Positions 34,151 through 48,300 of a stretch of DNA of 64,000 nucleotides are shown here, piece by piece. Every line of letters begins with the position of its first letter. The first letter of the stretch is position 1. The notes below the pieces were generated by a model. That model was not told the DNA's origin, ran no database searches, and saw nothing but the letters and a program-made list of their open reading frames with translations. The DNA is from Pyrrhosoma nymphula (taxonomy: Eukaryota > Arthropoda > Insecta > Odonata > Coenagrionidae): assembly GCA_963573305.1 (NCBI GenBank), contig OY754335.1:54333985-54397984 (forward strand). Reading direction: 5' to 3'. Made by a program: the position numbers and the translations under genes.

Positions 34151-35269
34151 ACATAGAGAGTACACTCTTGCCAAACATCTCTCCCACGCCCACTTTTTGC
34201 CGGCTTCACTCCTCCACCCCCCTCTTTAACGTCGGAACACAATAATCGCATTAATAAAGCGATTGATAGGTCTTGGGACAACACCGCCCGCCACTCACCC
34301 ATGCGACCATGCCCCTTCCAGCCCCTTATTCCAACAGACTCCCTTTCCCTCTCTATATCTCTCCCTCTACCACTTACCTACTCAATAAAGAGGGCTCCCT
34401 TTGTATCACGCTCTTCGTAAACACTCGCCCACGCGCCAGGATGCAAGCGATCGCTTGAGAAAGACTAAAGATCGGGAGAAAGGAGACCTCCTCTTAAACA
34501 AGACTACCTTTCCAGCCATGGAGGTAGATGTAGAGGGCGCTTGCTTGAGAGTGGCCAGTGCTTGAATCTGTAGCGTGGGCGTGGCCGGTCGGCCATCTTT
34601 GTTCCCCTAGATTTCCTCAGGGTATACCCCGACCCGTACCCGTCCCCGACCCGACCCGTACCCCGACACACTAATTTTGCCGTTTTGCGATGTTCTGCAT
34701 CGACTATTCACTAGAAAACTGGATGCATTTACTTCTTGAAACTGCATTATTCATAAATAAATAAATATATATATATGTATTTATATATATACATATATTT
34801 CTTTTATTTATGTTAATTAATAATAATCCGTGTTTTCAGCGAAAAATCATAGTAAAGTTGGGTAGAATGTATGGCTCTTAGTAACTAATATATGTTTCAA
34901 GGGTTATTTATTTTCAACAGAGGGTACTTATGCTTGCTTTATAACCGCTAATGCGAACATTCATCCGTGCAATCCTCAGGCAAGAAAATAAATAACAGGG
35001 GGAAGCAAAATGGTGGATATTTCGGTTGTCATGTTACAGTGTGATGGCGTCATGCCCTCTCCATATACCTAAATGGTTCGAGCAAACTTCAGCACTCTTT
35101 GCTGTGTAGTTTATAGGAGTGAGAGCACGGACGCGGCTTCAAGTGTTGTCAAGTGGGTTAATTACTCTCCAACCTTTCTCCAACCCTGCACTTTACAGAA
35201 TCAGTAAATGTCATAATTTATTGCCTATCAAAATGGACGCCTAGTTTACTCATTGTTTAAAACTTACTT
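34151..35269. other. Intergenic with simple repeats
   Basis: Includes a CCGACCCGTACC-type short GC repeat at 34627-34668 and an AT-rich simple repeat (ATAA/TA) at 34752-34810. CT-rich and moderately GC-rich between 34270 and 34440, without a gene. Confidence 0.5.
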
Positions 35270-35335
35270 CACGAAATCACTCCCGGGGAATCTTGGTTTG
35301 AATCTCAGGCCAGGTGATTATTTATTTTCATGGAA
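35270..35335 (+). repeat. SINE-head-like fragment, weak
   Basis: TTGGTTTGAATCTCAGG (35292) resembles a B box and is followed by sequence similar to that after the B box at 28.5 kb. No good A box is seen. Confidence 0.3.
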
Positions 35336-38300
35336 AATAGTGTATTAGTGTTTATCTTAAGTGTATCCACTTTAAACGTGCTAGTTGTAAAATGTTTTAG
35401 AACTTACTCAATTCTTCGTCTTCGTTAATGGATGAACTTCATTCTGATCGAATTTATAACATATTGTTAAGCCCTGAGAAGATCATTAGTTGTTTACAAT
35501 GAGTTTAATTTTGCGTAACCTCATCTGATTTTCACGCCTTAAATTTAGATGCTTTTATTGAGTAATAACTAAATCAGTAACTCATGAAGAATACACTCCA
35601 GTAGTCCTGAGGTAAATTAATCGGGACGTGATTTGGATAAAACTGTACAAGTAATGAAAAGAAAAAACCTGCTGTTGGGTTAACTTTGTAAAGAAAGAAA
35701 GTTTAAATTGATCCCACATTTATAATTACAAACTAATATTTCATTCTGAATCTGTAGAGTGGTACTAACTTTTTAAAAACCATGATGGACATTATTTTTC
35801 TCTGTATAGTTGAAGGCTTTTTTATGATATTATTGATTCTGCTTTCGATTGTTCATGTTTGAAATAAAATAGTCGTGTCCACTGGTGACTTACTTTTAAA
35901 ACAATGCATTTTGACTCGTTTTCATCCTACTGTCCTCCATCTCGTCGCTTAAGCGAATTTTTACAGCGCTTTTTAAGCTAACTATGCTTAAATATAGCAC
36001 ATAATCACCTGGATGAGTTTATTCTACAAAGTCTTTTAAGTAAACTGTCTCAAACATTTCATTTCCAAATTTTGACTAGCTATCCCAAAATGTATTGACC
36101 GCTTCGACTGATTGTATTTTACCATTGAGCTCTGTTGGTTATTTTTAGTTTCAATGTACACTTTAACTTAAATATGAATAAATTTGTTAACTTCACTTCC
36201 CCCACCATAGTAGAAGAAGAAGGGGTAGGATTTTGACTTTCAAAAATATTAATAATATGATCCACCCTATTGCCCATGGTCCGCTCATAAAACGGCCTCT
36301 CGAGTCTTGCTTCCTTATTGCATGATACTCCAACGCACAACTCCCTCCCTGCTCTGGGACGCCAGTGGGCAAGCTTTCTTCCTGCCAGCCCACTTCTTAG
36401 GTTTTCCTCTTCCCGGCCTCCTACACTGCTGCTTCTCCCCCCGTAAACTTCCCCTGCCGATCATCTAATTCAGTTTCCTTCTCCGCCGTGCAGTGCCCCC
36501 TACCGTTCGACCGTGCGTTCATTTTTCCACGGCACGCAGTAAACTTTAGCCGTTTTCAGGAAGTGGGGAAGGGATCTCCTTCCACGGACATGTGGCAGTA
36601 GCTTGAAATTTGGCTCTTAGGTTGGTAGGCAGGTAGGTTGGTATGGGGAGTAATAATGAATGAAGAGTAGGGAATTTTCTTCGCTAATAATAACTAATTT
36701 CAAAAAAGAAACTAGTTTTGTTATTCAATATTTACCCCTAACGTTATATATTAAATTAATCATAACTAATTTTGATTCTTTGAACTTTTTTATACATATT
36801 TGAAATGGAAAACTTCTCGTTATTCATCGCTGTGGAATTGTTTCATCGCACCACCCACCACTTTTTTTTAAGGTTTAGTGTTAGAATGGGTGAAGTCGAA
36901 GTGAGTATTATGGAAAACTTGTTTAAAGTTTTGTATATATCTCCCATATATAAGCTTTACTCAGTACCTACTTTCGAGAACTGCTGATGTGTTGAAAACA
37001 TTCGCACTTTGGACTTTACTCTTGCACTAATAAAAATACGAAACCAGCCATCCCATACCATTGTCTGTTAAGAAATAGAAAAAATGGACTTGGCTCACAC
37101 AAAAACAGCCCTCCATACCAGTCATTGGAAATGGAAGTATTCTTTGGAGAATGGAGGAAGTGTGGGGGGAAAACCGGTACCGGCGTTTGTTTACTCTTGG
37201 CAAAAGACACCAAAATGGGGTCCACATGTTAACCTCCCAAAGCAAAGCACTTTACCCATAGGCCTCTCCTCTGGGAACTAGAATATTTGAGGGAATTCTG
37301 CTGAAAATTCTCGACCAAAGGCGAAATTCGAACACTGGGAGTCGATTCTTGAAATTCCATGATAATTACCGCGTGCGATATGCTGTCCTATGATTTTGTG
37401 GAAGTATTGCCTACCACGCAATCACTCAATATTTTCCAACCTATAAGTACATGATGTGACGACGGATTTATCCTGAATTGAAGAAACCATGCGATAAAAT
37501 TGCATTCGATAATTATCGCGGCGTTTCGATAGTAGACCCCCTAACCATCTGGGTCAGAAGCTATTATTCTCACCATACACAAACCCGATTCGTATTAATA
37601 TTAGGTCTGTGTTGTTAAGTGTTATTGTTTTATTAAAAGTTAGAGACAGTAATCATTTCTTGATTTGCTCGTGAGGTGGTATTAAATGCAAAATACATGA
37701 AAGAGTATGAATTCATACGGAATGGTTTGGAAAGAGCATTGCAACTGTGCATTGACGCCGAATATCCAACGGCGAAACATATTCCGCATCATATGGTTTC
37801 CGCAATGCATGAGATTGCATACCTGAGCTCTAATGGAACATTCTCTCCAGTATGAGTCCAAAGCTTTTACGTCGCCGAATGGTTTGCCAGCCCATCATTT
37901 TTAGCTACCAAGTTTCATAGTGTAACCTTATCTCAAAATATTTCATTAATTATCTAGAAAGGAAATCCATGTGGATAAATGAAGTCTCATTTCTCTTACA
38001 ATTAATATAATTAGGGCTTCCACACTAATATTAATGAAAGAATGGTGACAAACCTACTTAGGGAAATGGAAAGGTGTGGAGAGATACAAACTCGTTGTTA
38101 GCAATTAATGGAAAGAGAAAAAGTATCCCCTTTATTTACTGAAGGGACTCACACCATAGGATTATTCTTGCTTTGTGAATATCTCTTTACAACGTACTGA
38201 AGCTGTAAGTGTCTTGCTCATGTCTTTTATGAAATGAACCGGCATGACCTGCCTTTGCCGAGATCAACTGATTGACGTAGACCATTACCATAGCAATTTT

Positions 38301-40380
38301 CCCCCTTTCATTACCAAATTAGGCGTCGGTAATTCTTTTCGCATCAGCTCAGAACAGTAACAGGAAAGAAAAACAAGCTCGACCACTGAATTGATAAATT
38401 TATGTTTTGGCTCTGTCTGAGATTATACAGTCTCTCTATATATTGTCTCTTGCTTTATTCACAGAGACTTGGGCTTCACCTTGGGCTACAATTGAAAAAA
38501 TGTAGGCACAAATATACTGATTCAGAATTATCTGGTTACACGGTGGATAAATCATGATAAATGATGAAATGATGGCTATATTTAATGGCATAATTATATC
38601 ATTATCATAATGGAGCTGTCATAAAAAAGGGGTAACAGTTTATTGAATTAGAGATATTTACTAATTTTGAGAAATTGAATCATGGAATCATTTCAATTTT
38701 TAATACCGTTGAAGTACTTTTGATTAATATTTTCAGTCCAATTTCAGCGCTTGTAGCTATTAATAAACGTTCTATGCATAACAAAATTGGAATTTAGGAG
38801 ATTTAACCATCAACGAGACATAACGGCTACCTGGTATGTATGTTTTAATCCTTAAATATGTAATATATACGCTTATCTGGTGAGTGGAAGATACAGTAGT
38901 TAGTATTTTTAATATTCCTTCTATAACTGAAATTCAGTTGGCAATGGTGCATATAATTCCAATATGAATCGGTACAATTATTTCGTTGAACAATGAGGAT
39001 AATATATTCACTCAATAGCTGTTTCAACTATAAAAATGGTTGAGTTTCAAATGATGGAGTTTCATTTATATAAGGAATTTGCATAATTATTTGCATAGAA
39101 TACAGCAGGTTACGCCAACGATAATGGATGCTGATTCTCTATTTTTCAAAATTTTCTCTTTGCAAAATTTTTATTTCGAGAATTTTGGCCAAGTCTCCCA
39201 AACCTTGTGTCTCTAGACCTTGTATTCTGATATCATTTCGTAATTATAATTAACTCAATCATCGATTGTATTGAAAGATTACGATATTTTAACTGGAGAT
39301 AAATAGGGCGACAAATCAAGAGCTGATAGTCATTCTTGTTGGACTTATTATCATCTAATTTGGGGATAATGCAATTCAGAATGATGGCCTCTTGGATCAC
39401 TCCAAGTATTCGCCGATGACTCTCCATCAAATGCCTGAATACGCTTCAGTCTCGATCAATCTCCATTCCGAATGATGATCCTTGACGATAGAGCTCTCCT
39501 TTCGGTTACTCCACTCCATATCCCTTCACTTTGACTCATTAACATTCACTCCAAACTTTTAATCGGTTTGCCACTCCAAACTCCTCAAATTCCCTCCAAT
39601 ATTGCTCCTACTTAGCCACAAGGCGACACTGAGCTGAGAGCCCATTGGAAATTTCCCTGCCTAGAGGACTCTTTGCCAAAGATTTACGTATCACTAATAA
39701 GAACTCTACGACGGATTCATGCATTCATTTGCACATTTCGTATAATTGTACTCGAAGGAAATTTCTAAAAAATCTCAATTACAACGATTAAACTCTGGTG
39801 TTAAAAAGAAATAAAAATTTCAACTCACCACTTTTGAGGCTGCCGGAAAGTCCCCAAGACTGAAATAAAAGCCTCCTAGGCTCCTTTCACTCTGGGGAAG
39901 CAAAGAACCGGAGAGAATTTCACTTTTGTGTGTAATTCAAGGGCGACTGAAATTCCTTTTTTCGTTCTTTTTAGCTCTCTTGTTCTTCTTGATGATTACT
40001 ATTCTGAAAGAAACGACGGAAGAATAGAATGAAACGAAAGAAAGCGGAAACGGAATGGAAAATGTTTATTGACATTATTCGTGAACAAGAATTATGGAAA
40101 TATTACTGTTAATTTCAAACCAACATCCGAACTAAAAATGCAGCTAATGTTATAAAAGGAAAATTGATAATACTAGCGAAGTATTAATCGTTTTAGTTGA
40201 TCTTTACTTCTGAATGCAGTAAAAATAACAAATTCAGGAGGAAATATCACGGCATCACTGATACTTAATTATTTTAAAACAGTGATTGTGAATTTTCATC
40301 TTAGGATTGCAGTAAGAGGCAAAATAATTAGCATTGTAAGACCAATATCCAAAATTATGTGCTAAATTAATAGAAAAACG
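35336..40380. other. Long intergenic stretch, no gene seen
   Basis: Mostly AT-rich. A CT-rich, slightly CpG-rich interval lies at 36280-36540. None of the short open frames on either strand (up to 73 codons) carries a recognisable motif. Confidence 0.45.
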
Positions 40381-40381
40381 T

Positions 40382-40438
40382 TTCCTTAATATGCAAGCAT
40401 AAAAGTGCTATGCGTATTCCTTAATATGCAAGCATAAA
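40382..40438. repeat. Two-copy short repeat, period 35
   Basis: TTCCTTAATATGCAAGCATAAA at 40382-40403 is repeated exactly at 40417-40438, with a 13-bp spacer. Confidence 0.85.
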
Positions 40439-42055
40439 TTGAGCGTGGTAACTATTATGAAGACATTTGGGCAAATCTGAGAGGCTTGTTGGATAAACAA
40501 TGGAATATGAGAAATCACCGAGTTACCGCAGCATAAATTCGTAATTAACCTTTAAAAATCATCAAGTACATCCATCGCAGTGAATTCTTTGAGTTGAAAC
40601 GCAATTATATCCAGGTGAATAACTTCGGCTCCATTGATTCCTGACCGTCCTATTCAAAGAATGGAGTTTTACCGTTTTCCTTTCACCAAAACGAACCATT
40701 TGTTTCACCTCCAAGATTTTACGCAAGGCGTACAAAGCGAATCACCGGCAAAAAAAAGCAGAAAGTTAAAAAAAAATGAAAGGTGAAAAAATAAAAAAAA
40801 ACGTGGCCAAGGATGCGGAGGGACGTGCCCCGAAAAGAAAATGAGGAAAGTATTAATGCGATGCTCCGGAGGGAATTAATTAATTGCGGGAGGAGTGGGG
40901 TTTGCACTGTTCATCGGAGGGTTGGAAACGTTTCCGGGAATATCAGGTGGGGGGCCATTCGCCAGGGGAAACAGATGAAATTAAAATCGCCACAATTAAG
41001 TCGCCTCGAGGGTTTGTGGAGGTGGAGAAGTGGGCGGGGAGACCACCAAAAAAATGAAAATGCGCCGACTTTTTAATCATTCATCGGCGAAGGTTACAAT
41101 AACCCGGGCCAGTACCGTCCCAGACAAAAGAATGCGGGCTTGCAGCTGCGCCTTGATCCCGGAAAAAGAAATGGATGAAAAACATTCCTCGAATGATTGG
41201 TATTATGTACTTTTATCACCGATTTTTATACATGTTCTCCGTAACATTTATGCGAGCACTGAGCGCGGTTACAGGGTAAACGCATATGTATGGCCTAATC
41301 AATGAATCGTTAATTCTTACCTCATTTCACCGAATACTACGGAAGAGAAAATGCAACTGTCAGAGTACTGATACTCATTCGTCACATAATGGAAGTCAAA
41401 GAGTTGTGTCTCGTGATCTAATTGTTCATCGTCAAGCGTATGCTAATGTAAGTGGAGAGATGTTGCAAGAGAAATGTAATTTAATGCGTGTTTTCATTAT
41501 ACTAGATCTTGGAAAGGAATTTCCAGAGTTAAATCGAATTGCAGTTAATATGTGTCCAATAGTCAATTCCTATCATGCAGGAAGTGAGCAATGCCATGGA
41601 GGTGTTTTTTTGTCCTAAGCTTAAACGACAAATAATATTGGGAAAATACTTTATACCACTGAGCCATTTTATTTCCTTTAAGGGTAGATGCATTTACGCA
41701 CTGGAGGATGAACTTGAAATTGGACTTTGTTTATAAAGTTTCATATAAATTGTCACAGTTCTCAAGTTTACTCCAAGAGAGGTATAATCAAAGGATATTG
41801 CATAGTAATTCAAGAAGAAAGTTAATGAAAAGTAAATTTAAAGTAAAGATCAATCAAAATTTTCAATAAAGAGCAGAAGAAATGTCCTATGCATGCATTT
41901 CGGTCATTAAGGTGACTGTAGACTGGGAGCTTTTAATTTTTTTATTTTAAATTTAGTTCTTATATTTCATTTCTGCGTTTCGCTAATTTCATCTCTTTCA
42001 GTTTGGCTCCGCGACACACCATGCGCTTGATTTCACGAAGATAGATTGGATGTGA
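40439..42055. other. Intergenic with overlapping unrecognised frames
   Basis: Between 40813 and 41618 the plus strand has three overlapping open frames (87, 91 and 110 codons) in a slightly more GC-rich interval. None has a recognised domain, and the frames shift relative to each other, so a cellular gene is not supported. Confidence 0.4.
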
Positions 42056-42130
42056 TGAGGTCGGACTAGAGTGGTTTCTTAAGCTTCTGGCTTCCCACTC
42101 AGAAAGCCAGAGATCAAGCCTCGGATGAGG
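42056..42130 (+). repeat. tRNA-like fragment, weak
   Basis: TAGAGTGGTTTCTTAAGC (42067) looks like an A-box region, and AGATCAAGCCTCGG (42110) like a decayed B box. Possible SINE head. Confidence 0.25.
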
Positions 42131-44641
42131 GAAGGGATTTTGTGCATTTGAATACCGATCCGTACTTGGATATCATGTATGGATCATTTCAAGTGTAGCA
42201 CTTCGTTAGTTGGATGAGGCAGAACATTGTTGATCCCTTGACCTCTTTTATAGTAGGGATGGAGTTGGCTTGTGTCGACACCATGGTTCTATCCTCATTC
42301 ATTCACTCATTCGTTCATTCCTTTCACTCGTCTCTCAGGTCATTCATTCCTGCAACAGCCTACTCGGCTACACTCAACGGCGCGAGTGATCACAGCTTTC
42401 GGCAGCCTACCCGAATAAATACTAATCTCTTAAGTGATGATTGAATCCATGTATCTTTTTTCAAGATTGGCTCAACTGAATGCCTTTGAGAGCAAATTCA
42501 CTGCTAGTTTTATCTTCTAGGCATAAATTCTTTTTCTGTCTTAACTCGATTCAGATTGCCGTATCATTACAGTTTTTGATCTACTGTGTTGGAGGAAGTT
42601 TACAATCAGATTAGACATTTGGAGGAGGTCGGTAGAGTTATGGGAATGTGAAAGGCCGAGGCAGATGAGAGAATGTTAAGCAGGCAGGGAATTCAATGGA
42701 GCAAAATAGGCATTTGAGATGACATGACTACAGATAGAATTAATGCCAAGCTAACGAAGAAAATCCCATACAAATAAAAGGTATGAGGGTGGTCATAAAC
42801 GCACTTTAAACGATAAAAATACGTTCATCCACAACCAAATTAAAATCGATTGAAAGTCATTAAAAATATATATATAAAACCTTTTGACTGCTTTCCAAAA
42901 TGCAGAAAAAAATTCTCAAATTGATTTCATGCGTCCACAGACTTTTTTGGCGAAAGAGAATGATCGAAAGAGAGTTTTCGTGTAGCAAAATCTGAAGAAG
43001 CAAACTTTTTAGATACGTTGTAAAAATAACTTCCCTCCCGCACATATAAATGGGGTGAAAAGACGCGATAAGTCTTCTCCCTTATTGACATGACTGATGG
43101 TTCTGATGTGCGTCCTCCTCAGACACCTACGCTCTCCATATTCTCCCACGCACACCTTCCCATAAACCTCTCAGCCAATGAAGATTAGCTCTCATCCCTG
43201 TTCCTAGAAGGGTGAGAGAAATTCATTTTCCGAAATTTTGGTAAGAAAGGCTAACTAAAGGCCATGGAGTAACATAAACGTAGCCCATTCTTTTTTTACG
43301 CTACGTACACATGTTTGGATGCTATCAAGATTTTGGGAAATAATTGGAAAAAGAATTATTACGTGCTCTTGGCTTTCTCCGGCTTTCATTTGACGAAGGG
43401 CTCATTTTCGTTTAAAGCGTTTTGCCAATTTTTTCATTTTTATATTAGCTTTCAAGGGCATTTTAAACGTATCTGATGAAAAAATAAAATGAAATCATCA
43501 GAAAATGTAGGAATTTACAAATGTATCCACTTCATATGGTAGGTATGTAAAAAAGAAATAAATTAATTTGTTTCTTATAAGAAAATGGCATTAAACAACG
43601 GACAGAGGTACACAAAGCGGTTTCTGTCAAATATCTCGTATAGATTTCTAAAACTTTAAACTGAATCAACCCAATTTATTATTACTTTCGTAAGGTGAAT
43701 TCTTGCGAATTTAACAGAGCTAATAATTATGAACACCACATACGTCACAATGAATGATAATTGTTATCATTCATGAAAGTCATTGCTCGAGCAGCTTGCA
43801 TTTTTAGGACAGTGGTGTGGTGTGCCATTAAAAAGAAATACAGACGCGAATGTATGGACAACCATGTCTTTCTGGAAATAAAAACTGATGAGCCATTGGA
43901 TTTGATGGCGGGCGAATGATATTTTTTGGAATCTCGAGGTCATTGGAGGTCCGCATTCCGTGGACGCTAAGCGATTAGCAGAGGTAATCGCCGCAGAGTA
44001 GAGCGTGAGAGAATGAAATGATAAGTTGTGAGCAAAATTAATGAATTTGAGACAGCGCATGCAATCTCCTTTGGCAACTGTGGAAACTGCACAACATGCT
44101 CACAGAATGAAAAAAAATAATTTCCGTTTCATCTCTATATAGCAAAACAAATATGGAGGAAAAACAGTTAGCTAAGATTGAAGATGATAAAAAGGTAAGG
44201 GAAAACGGATGCTAAAACTTTTTTCTTGGCTGTGAAAATTAATGACCGATTCACGATTATTTCACGGCTTTCAAGATTTTGCAAGTGATTCACTACCCTT
44301 CATTCATGACTTATTAGTTATATTAGTCAACACTACTTTTCTAGGAATAAATAAAGAGAGCTGTTACCAGTTGGTTGACTCTGATAGGGCGATTCGCTTG
44401 ATGTAGGGTTATTTAAATCCTCTACATTTTTACAAGTGCAAGCCACTATCTCGTTATGCAATTTTTTCTTTCATCTTAGCATGCGTCTTACTTGTCAAAT
44501 AGAGTCATTTAACGCAAACAGAAAATATGGAAAAATCAGAAAGGAATGCAAATGGCTGAACATGAAATTATTTTCTTGCCTCCCAATTTTTGATAGACAT
44601 GATAGTCGTTTTCTTATGCCAATACCTACATATATACCAAA
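42131..44641. other. Intergenic, no gene seen
   Basis: A short degenerate (CATT)n-like run lies at 42294-42350. Open frames on either strand are unrecognised. Confidence 0.45.
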
Positions 44642-44645
44642 AATA

Positions 44646-44709
44646 AAGGGGAGTCTCCAATAGCCGTAAAAGGCTATTGGCTAAATTACGGCTATTGGAG
44701 ACTACCCTT
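44646..44709. repeat. Foldback hairpin, 18-bp perfect stem
   Basis: Arms 44652-44669 and 44686-44703 are perfect reverse complements (AGTCTCCAATAGCCGTAA), extendable to about 24 bp with one mismatch to the AAGGG/CCCTT words outside. The loop is 16 bp and itself contains GGCTATTGG, a copy of part of the right arm. It is either a short foldback element or a cruciform-forming palindrome. It lies 100 bp from the LINE polymerase remnant. Confidence 0.85.
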
Positions 44710-44804
44710 AATGTTTTGTATTTGTTCAGCTGTAAGAGTTCACCTCATCATTGTAACCTACTGATATGTTAATTACACCTACTGCAAGAATTATTATGAA
44801 TTGG

Positions 44805-45370
44805 CTAATCTACCAGTGGAGGTGGAAAAAGGTAAAATGCCGACCTTGTTTTCCTTGTCCTAGAAAATCTCATTATTTTATTTTCATATATTTGATCTTT
44901 ATTCAGTAATTCAAGCACGGCTATATTCAGCGAGTCTAACCGATTTTTCATCAGCTTTGCTACTACTTTTATTCCCACATCTATCTCTTCCAATGCCTCT
45001 GTCGCCATTTCCTTGGCATAAATGCTAAATAGCACAGGTGGCAACTGTAAGCGTTGTCCTTACACCGCGACCTACATATGCTCATCTTCCGTCAGCCACC
45101 CTCTCCTGTGCCCTTTGGGCCATATAGATATACAAGTTTTGAATGATCCTGTTATCTCTCCGATCTACTCTAAATGCTCGTAATTTCCTTCATTAGTTTT
45201 CCCTATCCAACTCTGTCTAAAGCATTTTCGAAGTCAATGAAACAAGCAAAACTTTTTTGATTTTATTCTAAGCTCCTTTGTATAAGTGGACACATAACCA
45301 CAATGTCATCCAAAGTTGCTTTTCCCTCCCTTAACGGGAAACGGTTACCATTTAATTGGTAATTAGCTCT
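44805..45370 (-). mobile_element. LINE reverse-transcriptase fragment (degenerate)
   Basis: Minus-strand reading from 45370 in several frames: GNRFPLREGKATLDDIV (the FR.GKST.DAI box), then FACFIDFENALDRVG (polymerase motif A with its catalytic aspartate at about 45230), RRDNRIIQNLY, YVGRGVR, and in the frame 45044-44805 PPVLFSIYAKEMATEALEE followed by DVGIKV (the QGC.LSP.LF..Y.E.....AL......GIKV segment of motif B). The expected YADD box should follow but is not readable. Stops and frameshifts are frequent. This is the only LINE piece in the window that includes polymerase motifs. Confidence 0.85.
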
Positions 45371-48300
45371 AATCTTCAACCTTTTCATAATGAATTTGAG
45401 AAACATTTTTGACTCGTATGAAATTAAAATAATTGTTTCTAAGGAGTCAGGGGGTAATTATTTCAACCGTGAAGTTGCCTGCATTTTCTAGAAGTTACCT
45501 GCATTCTCTAGAAGTTACTATTTAGTTATTTTTAAAGCCTATTTTTGAGGTATGTAACTCAGATAAAAATACGTGAAATTAAAATTTGCATGGATACTAA
45601 AGATCCCTTCAGGGATTTACAATACGTTTTGAATTTGATCAGTAGAAAGCTCTTCCATTTATAACAGGAAAGTCATGAGTAAATTCTGAAAATAAGGACA
45701 ACAGGCACGTTTAAAGTGTACCCATATGAGGTTGAGAGTTTGAATAAACCTATACCTACTCTAATTTTCCAACAGAAAATGTATTGATAGCGTAATTTAA
45801 GCCATTGAGAACAATGCACAATGCTCACCGGAAGGGATTATAAACTAGTGGACCATTAGCCCTAAGAAATAAAGGCTATAAGTTCTATGTATAACTATGT
45901 AGGGTAAATTCTGCGTCCGGTTTTGGTGTTTTTTTCGACTAGCATTGGACGATGCATAAAATATACAGGATACGTTTAAGAAATTTGCGGGAAGATGTTC
46001 ACCTCATTGGAAATAACAATTGTGGGAGCCTTCTGAAAGGAACTGAAGGAAAATGTGGCTTTCCATTTGGGTACGGGGAACTTTGTTGAAAAATAGCAGA
46101 AGGTGATGCAAAATAAAACGTCCGGCGGAAACGGGAAGCGGATGGCACAGGGAACTAGCGCCTATTAATAATCAAATCAACGTTACACCTACGCTATTTT
46201 GAAAACTCACTTTATTTTCTTCACAAATGCTATATTTCTCCCAATCTATCCTGAATCGCTGTAAATTACGCATGATAATTTTTTCTTTTTTCAGGCTCTC
46301 TAAATTATATTTTATGTAGGAATGCGGCTTTGAGTATGAACTTAAGAATAATTATTTTGAACTTTCATCACTCCCTAAGAAATACGAAGAGGACGATTTA
46401 TATCGTGACCAAGGAAAAATATGCATACTTGTCATGTGTGGTGCAATGATTCATTATATATATCCTTTGCGCACTCTTGCTTTTAAGAAGCCACAGCTCT
46501 AAAAACAGGCAGGTAGTTCTATGACGATGTATATGGAATAATTAATACGGATGAAGGAATGGATATAATTCCATGTAGTAGGTATTAAGACATAACGATG
46601 CTAAGGAAGCCTCTGCTGCAATAGTATAGCTAACATATATTGTAAATTCAATTGGATGACGCTTTTTATCATGTAAATAGATGATGGGATAGCTAAATGG
46701 AAATGTATTTGATTATCTTACCTAATGGAAATAATATAAATAATTAGGTCGTTGTCTTGAGTCTTGTGCAGATAACTACTTACATGAAAAGTTCAGATAT
46801 GTATTTAAATGCCAGATAGTATTACCTGCTGATCTGAATACATTCTATGTGGAATGTTTTAGAATGTTTCTCAATATCTCCAGAAATTAAGGAACTCCAT
46901 GGGGACTTGAGATCTTCATCAATATGAAACCCTGAGAACGGTAGAAAACTTGTTCTTTAGAATGTCAATGACCAACGAGTGCTAAACCCAGTGGAAATTA
47001 TGGGAAGATTTAAAATATATAATTCTCCGGGAAAACACCAGATCCTTCTTTATAAATCTTACGGTTACTGCAAAACACACAATCACCATGAAACTAACCC
47101 CTAAATTCCTCCCGTCTCAATCAACAGTTTAGGAATCAGTAAAAACTGCACGGGAAATACCATGGACACACGCCAGGCGCCCTCACCAACTGGCGCTCCC
47201 TCTTTAGGGCGTCTCACTAATTTATTAATGTTCCCCATTCCATCTTCTTCCTTATCTTCTCATGCAACCCGTCCCACGGCGTCCCCCAACAGGTTGAACC
47301 TCCTTTCGGACCTTCTCCGCCTAACTCCGCAGTGTTTCCACATCGTTCCCCACCCCCAGCCTCCCTTCTTCCTCGTCGATTCCAAAAAGCGATGAAATAT
47401 CCACCTCGCCAAGGCGACCGCAAAAAAGCAGGGCGAGAGAAAAGCTAGACGTGGGCGGGGTGGGTCGAAATGTTTTTGTCGTGGCTCTTCCTCGTACATT
47501 CTCGCTCGTTGGCACGGCCCATCTTCGTGGCTCGTGCAGCTATATCCCCTTAAAAGGCCACTCGATGAGCCACCCAGTAGCGAACACGCAAGGTAGCTCC
47601 TCTCGCGCCATGGTTAAGTATCTTCGTAAAGTGGACCTCCAAGGGTGAGATGCGAGATGAAATTAAAAGCAAAAACTTATAGCCGTCCACTCGCGAAATT
47701 GAAGCTTCAATATCACAACGTTCCCACCCCGTATGCTCCGTAGTAGTTTGCCGCACAGTAGTTAAGTATACCTTTAAATATGCCTTATACTTAACTGTGC
47801 CTGTGCAGAATAGGCACCTATAGTTAATGATGGGCCATATTTAAATATGGTTACGACCTATCTATTTACTAGCTAGCTATTTACTTGCGTGTTTTGTTCG
47901 TAAAATTAAGCATTTTGCAAAAGTTATTAAATTTGGCAGAAAGCTTATTATTTTAGGAAAATTTATCAATGATTCGGGGAAGATAGGCATGTGGCAAAGA
48001 ACTTAAATTTAGGAATGAGGAAAACACAAGTACTAGGTTTACAATCTAAAAAATACTGGCGTATTATAACCAGAAGAAGAAACCGGTTAAGTTCAGGTTT
48101 TATAATGAACATGTTTATAAAATTCTCGGAGCGTTAGAGAAGAATTAAGGAAAATAATGCGTTACGATCAAAGCGGGAATGATTATGAGAGGTGACCATG
48201 TGCGAGAATGCACGATGAGTGCACAAAAAACACTCACATCCTCATCCTCCACATCCTCCTCATCCACAATTTTTCGCGGTACGTGGGGAAAGAAGAATTA

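Noticed and set aside
40813..41618. A small gene made of three overlapping plus-strand frames
   Set aside because: Frames shift without splice signals between them and none shows a recognisable motif.
48060..48090. GAAACCGGTT resembling the 18.6-kb motif
   Set aside because: There is no stem II between the upstream GA-rich sequence and GAA, so it is probably chance.
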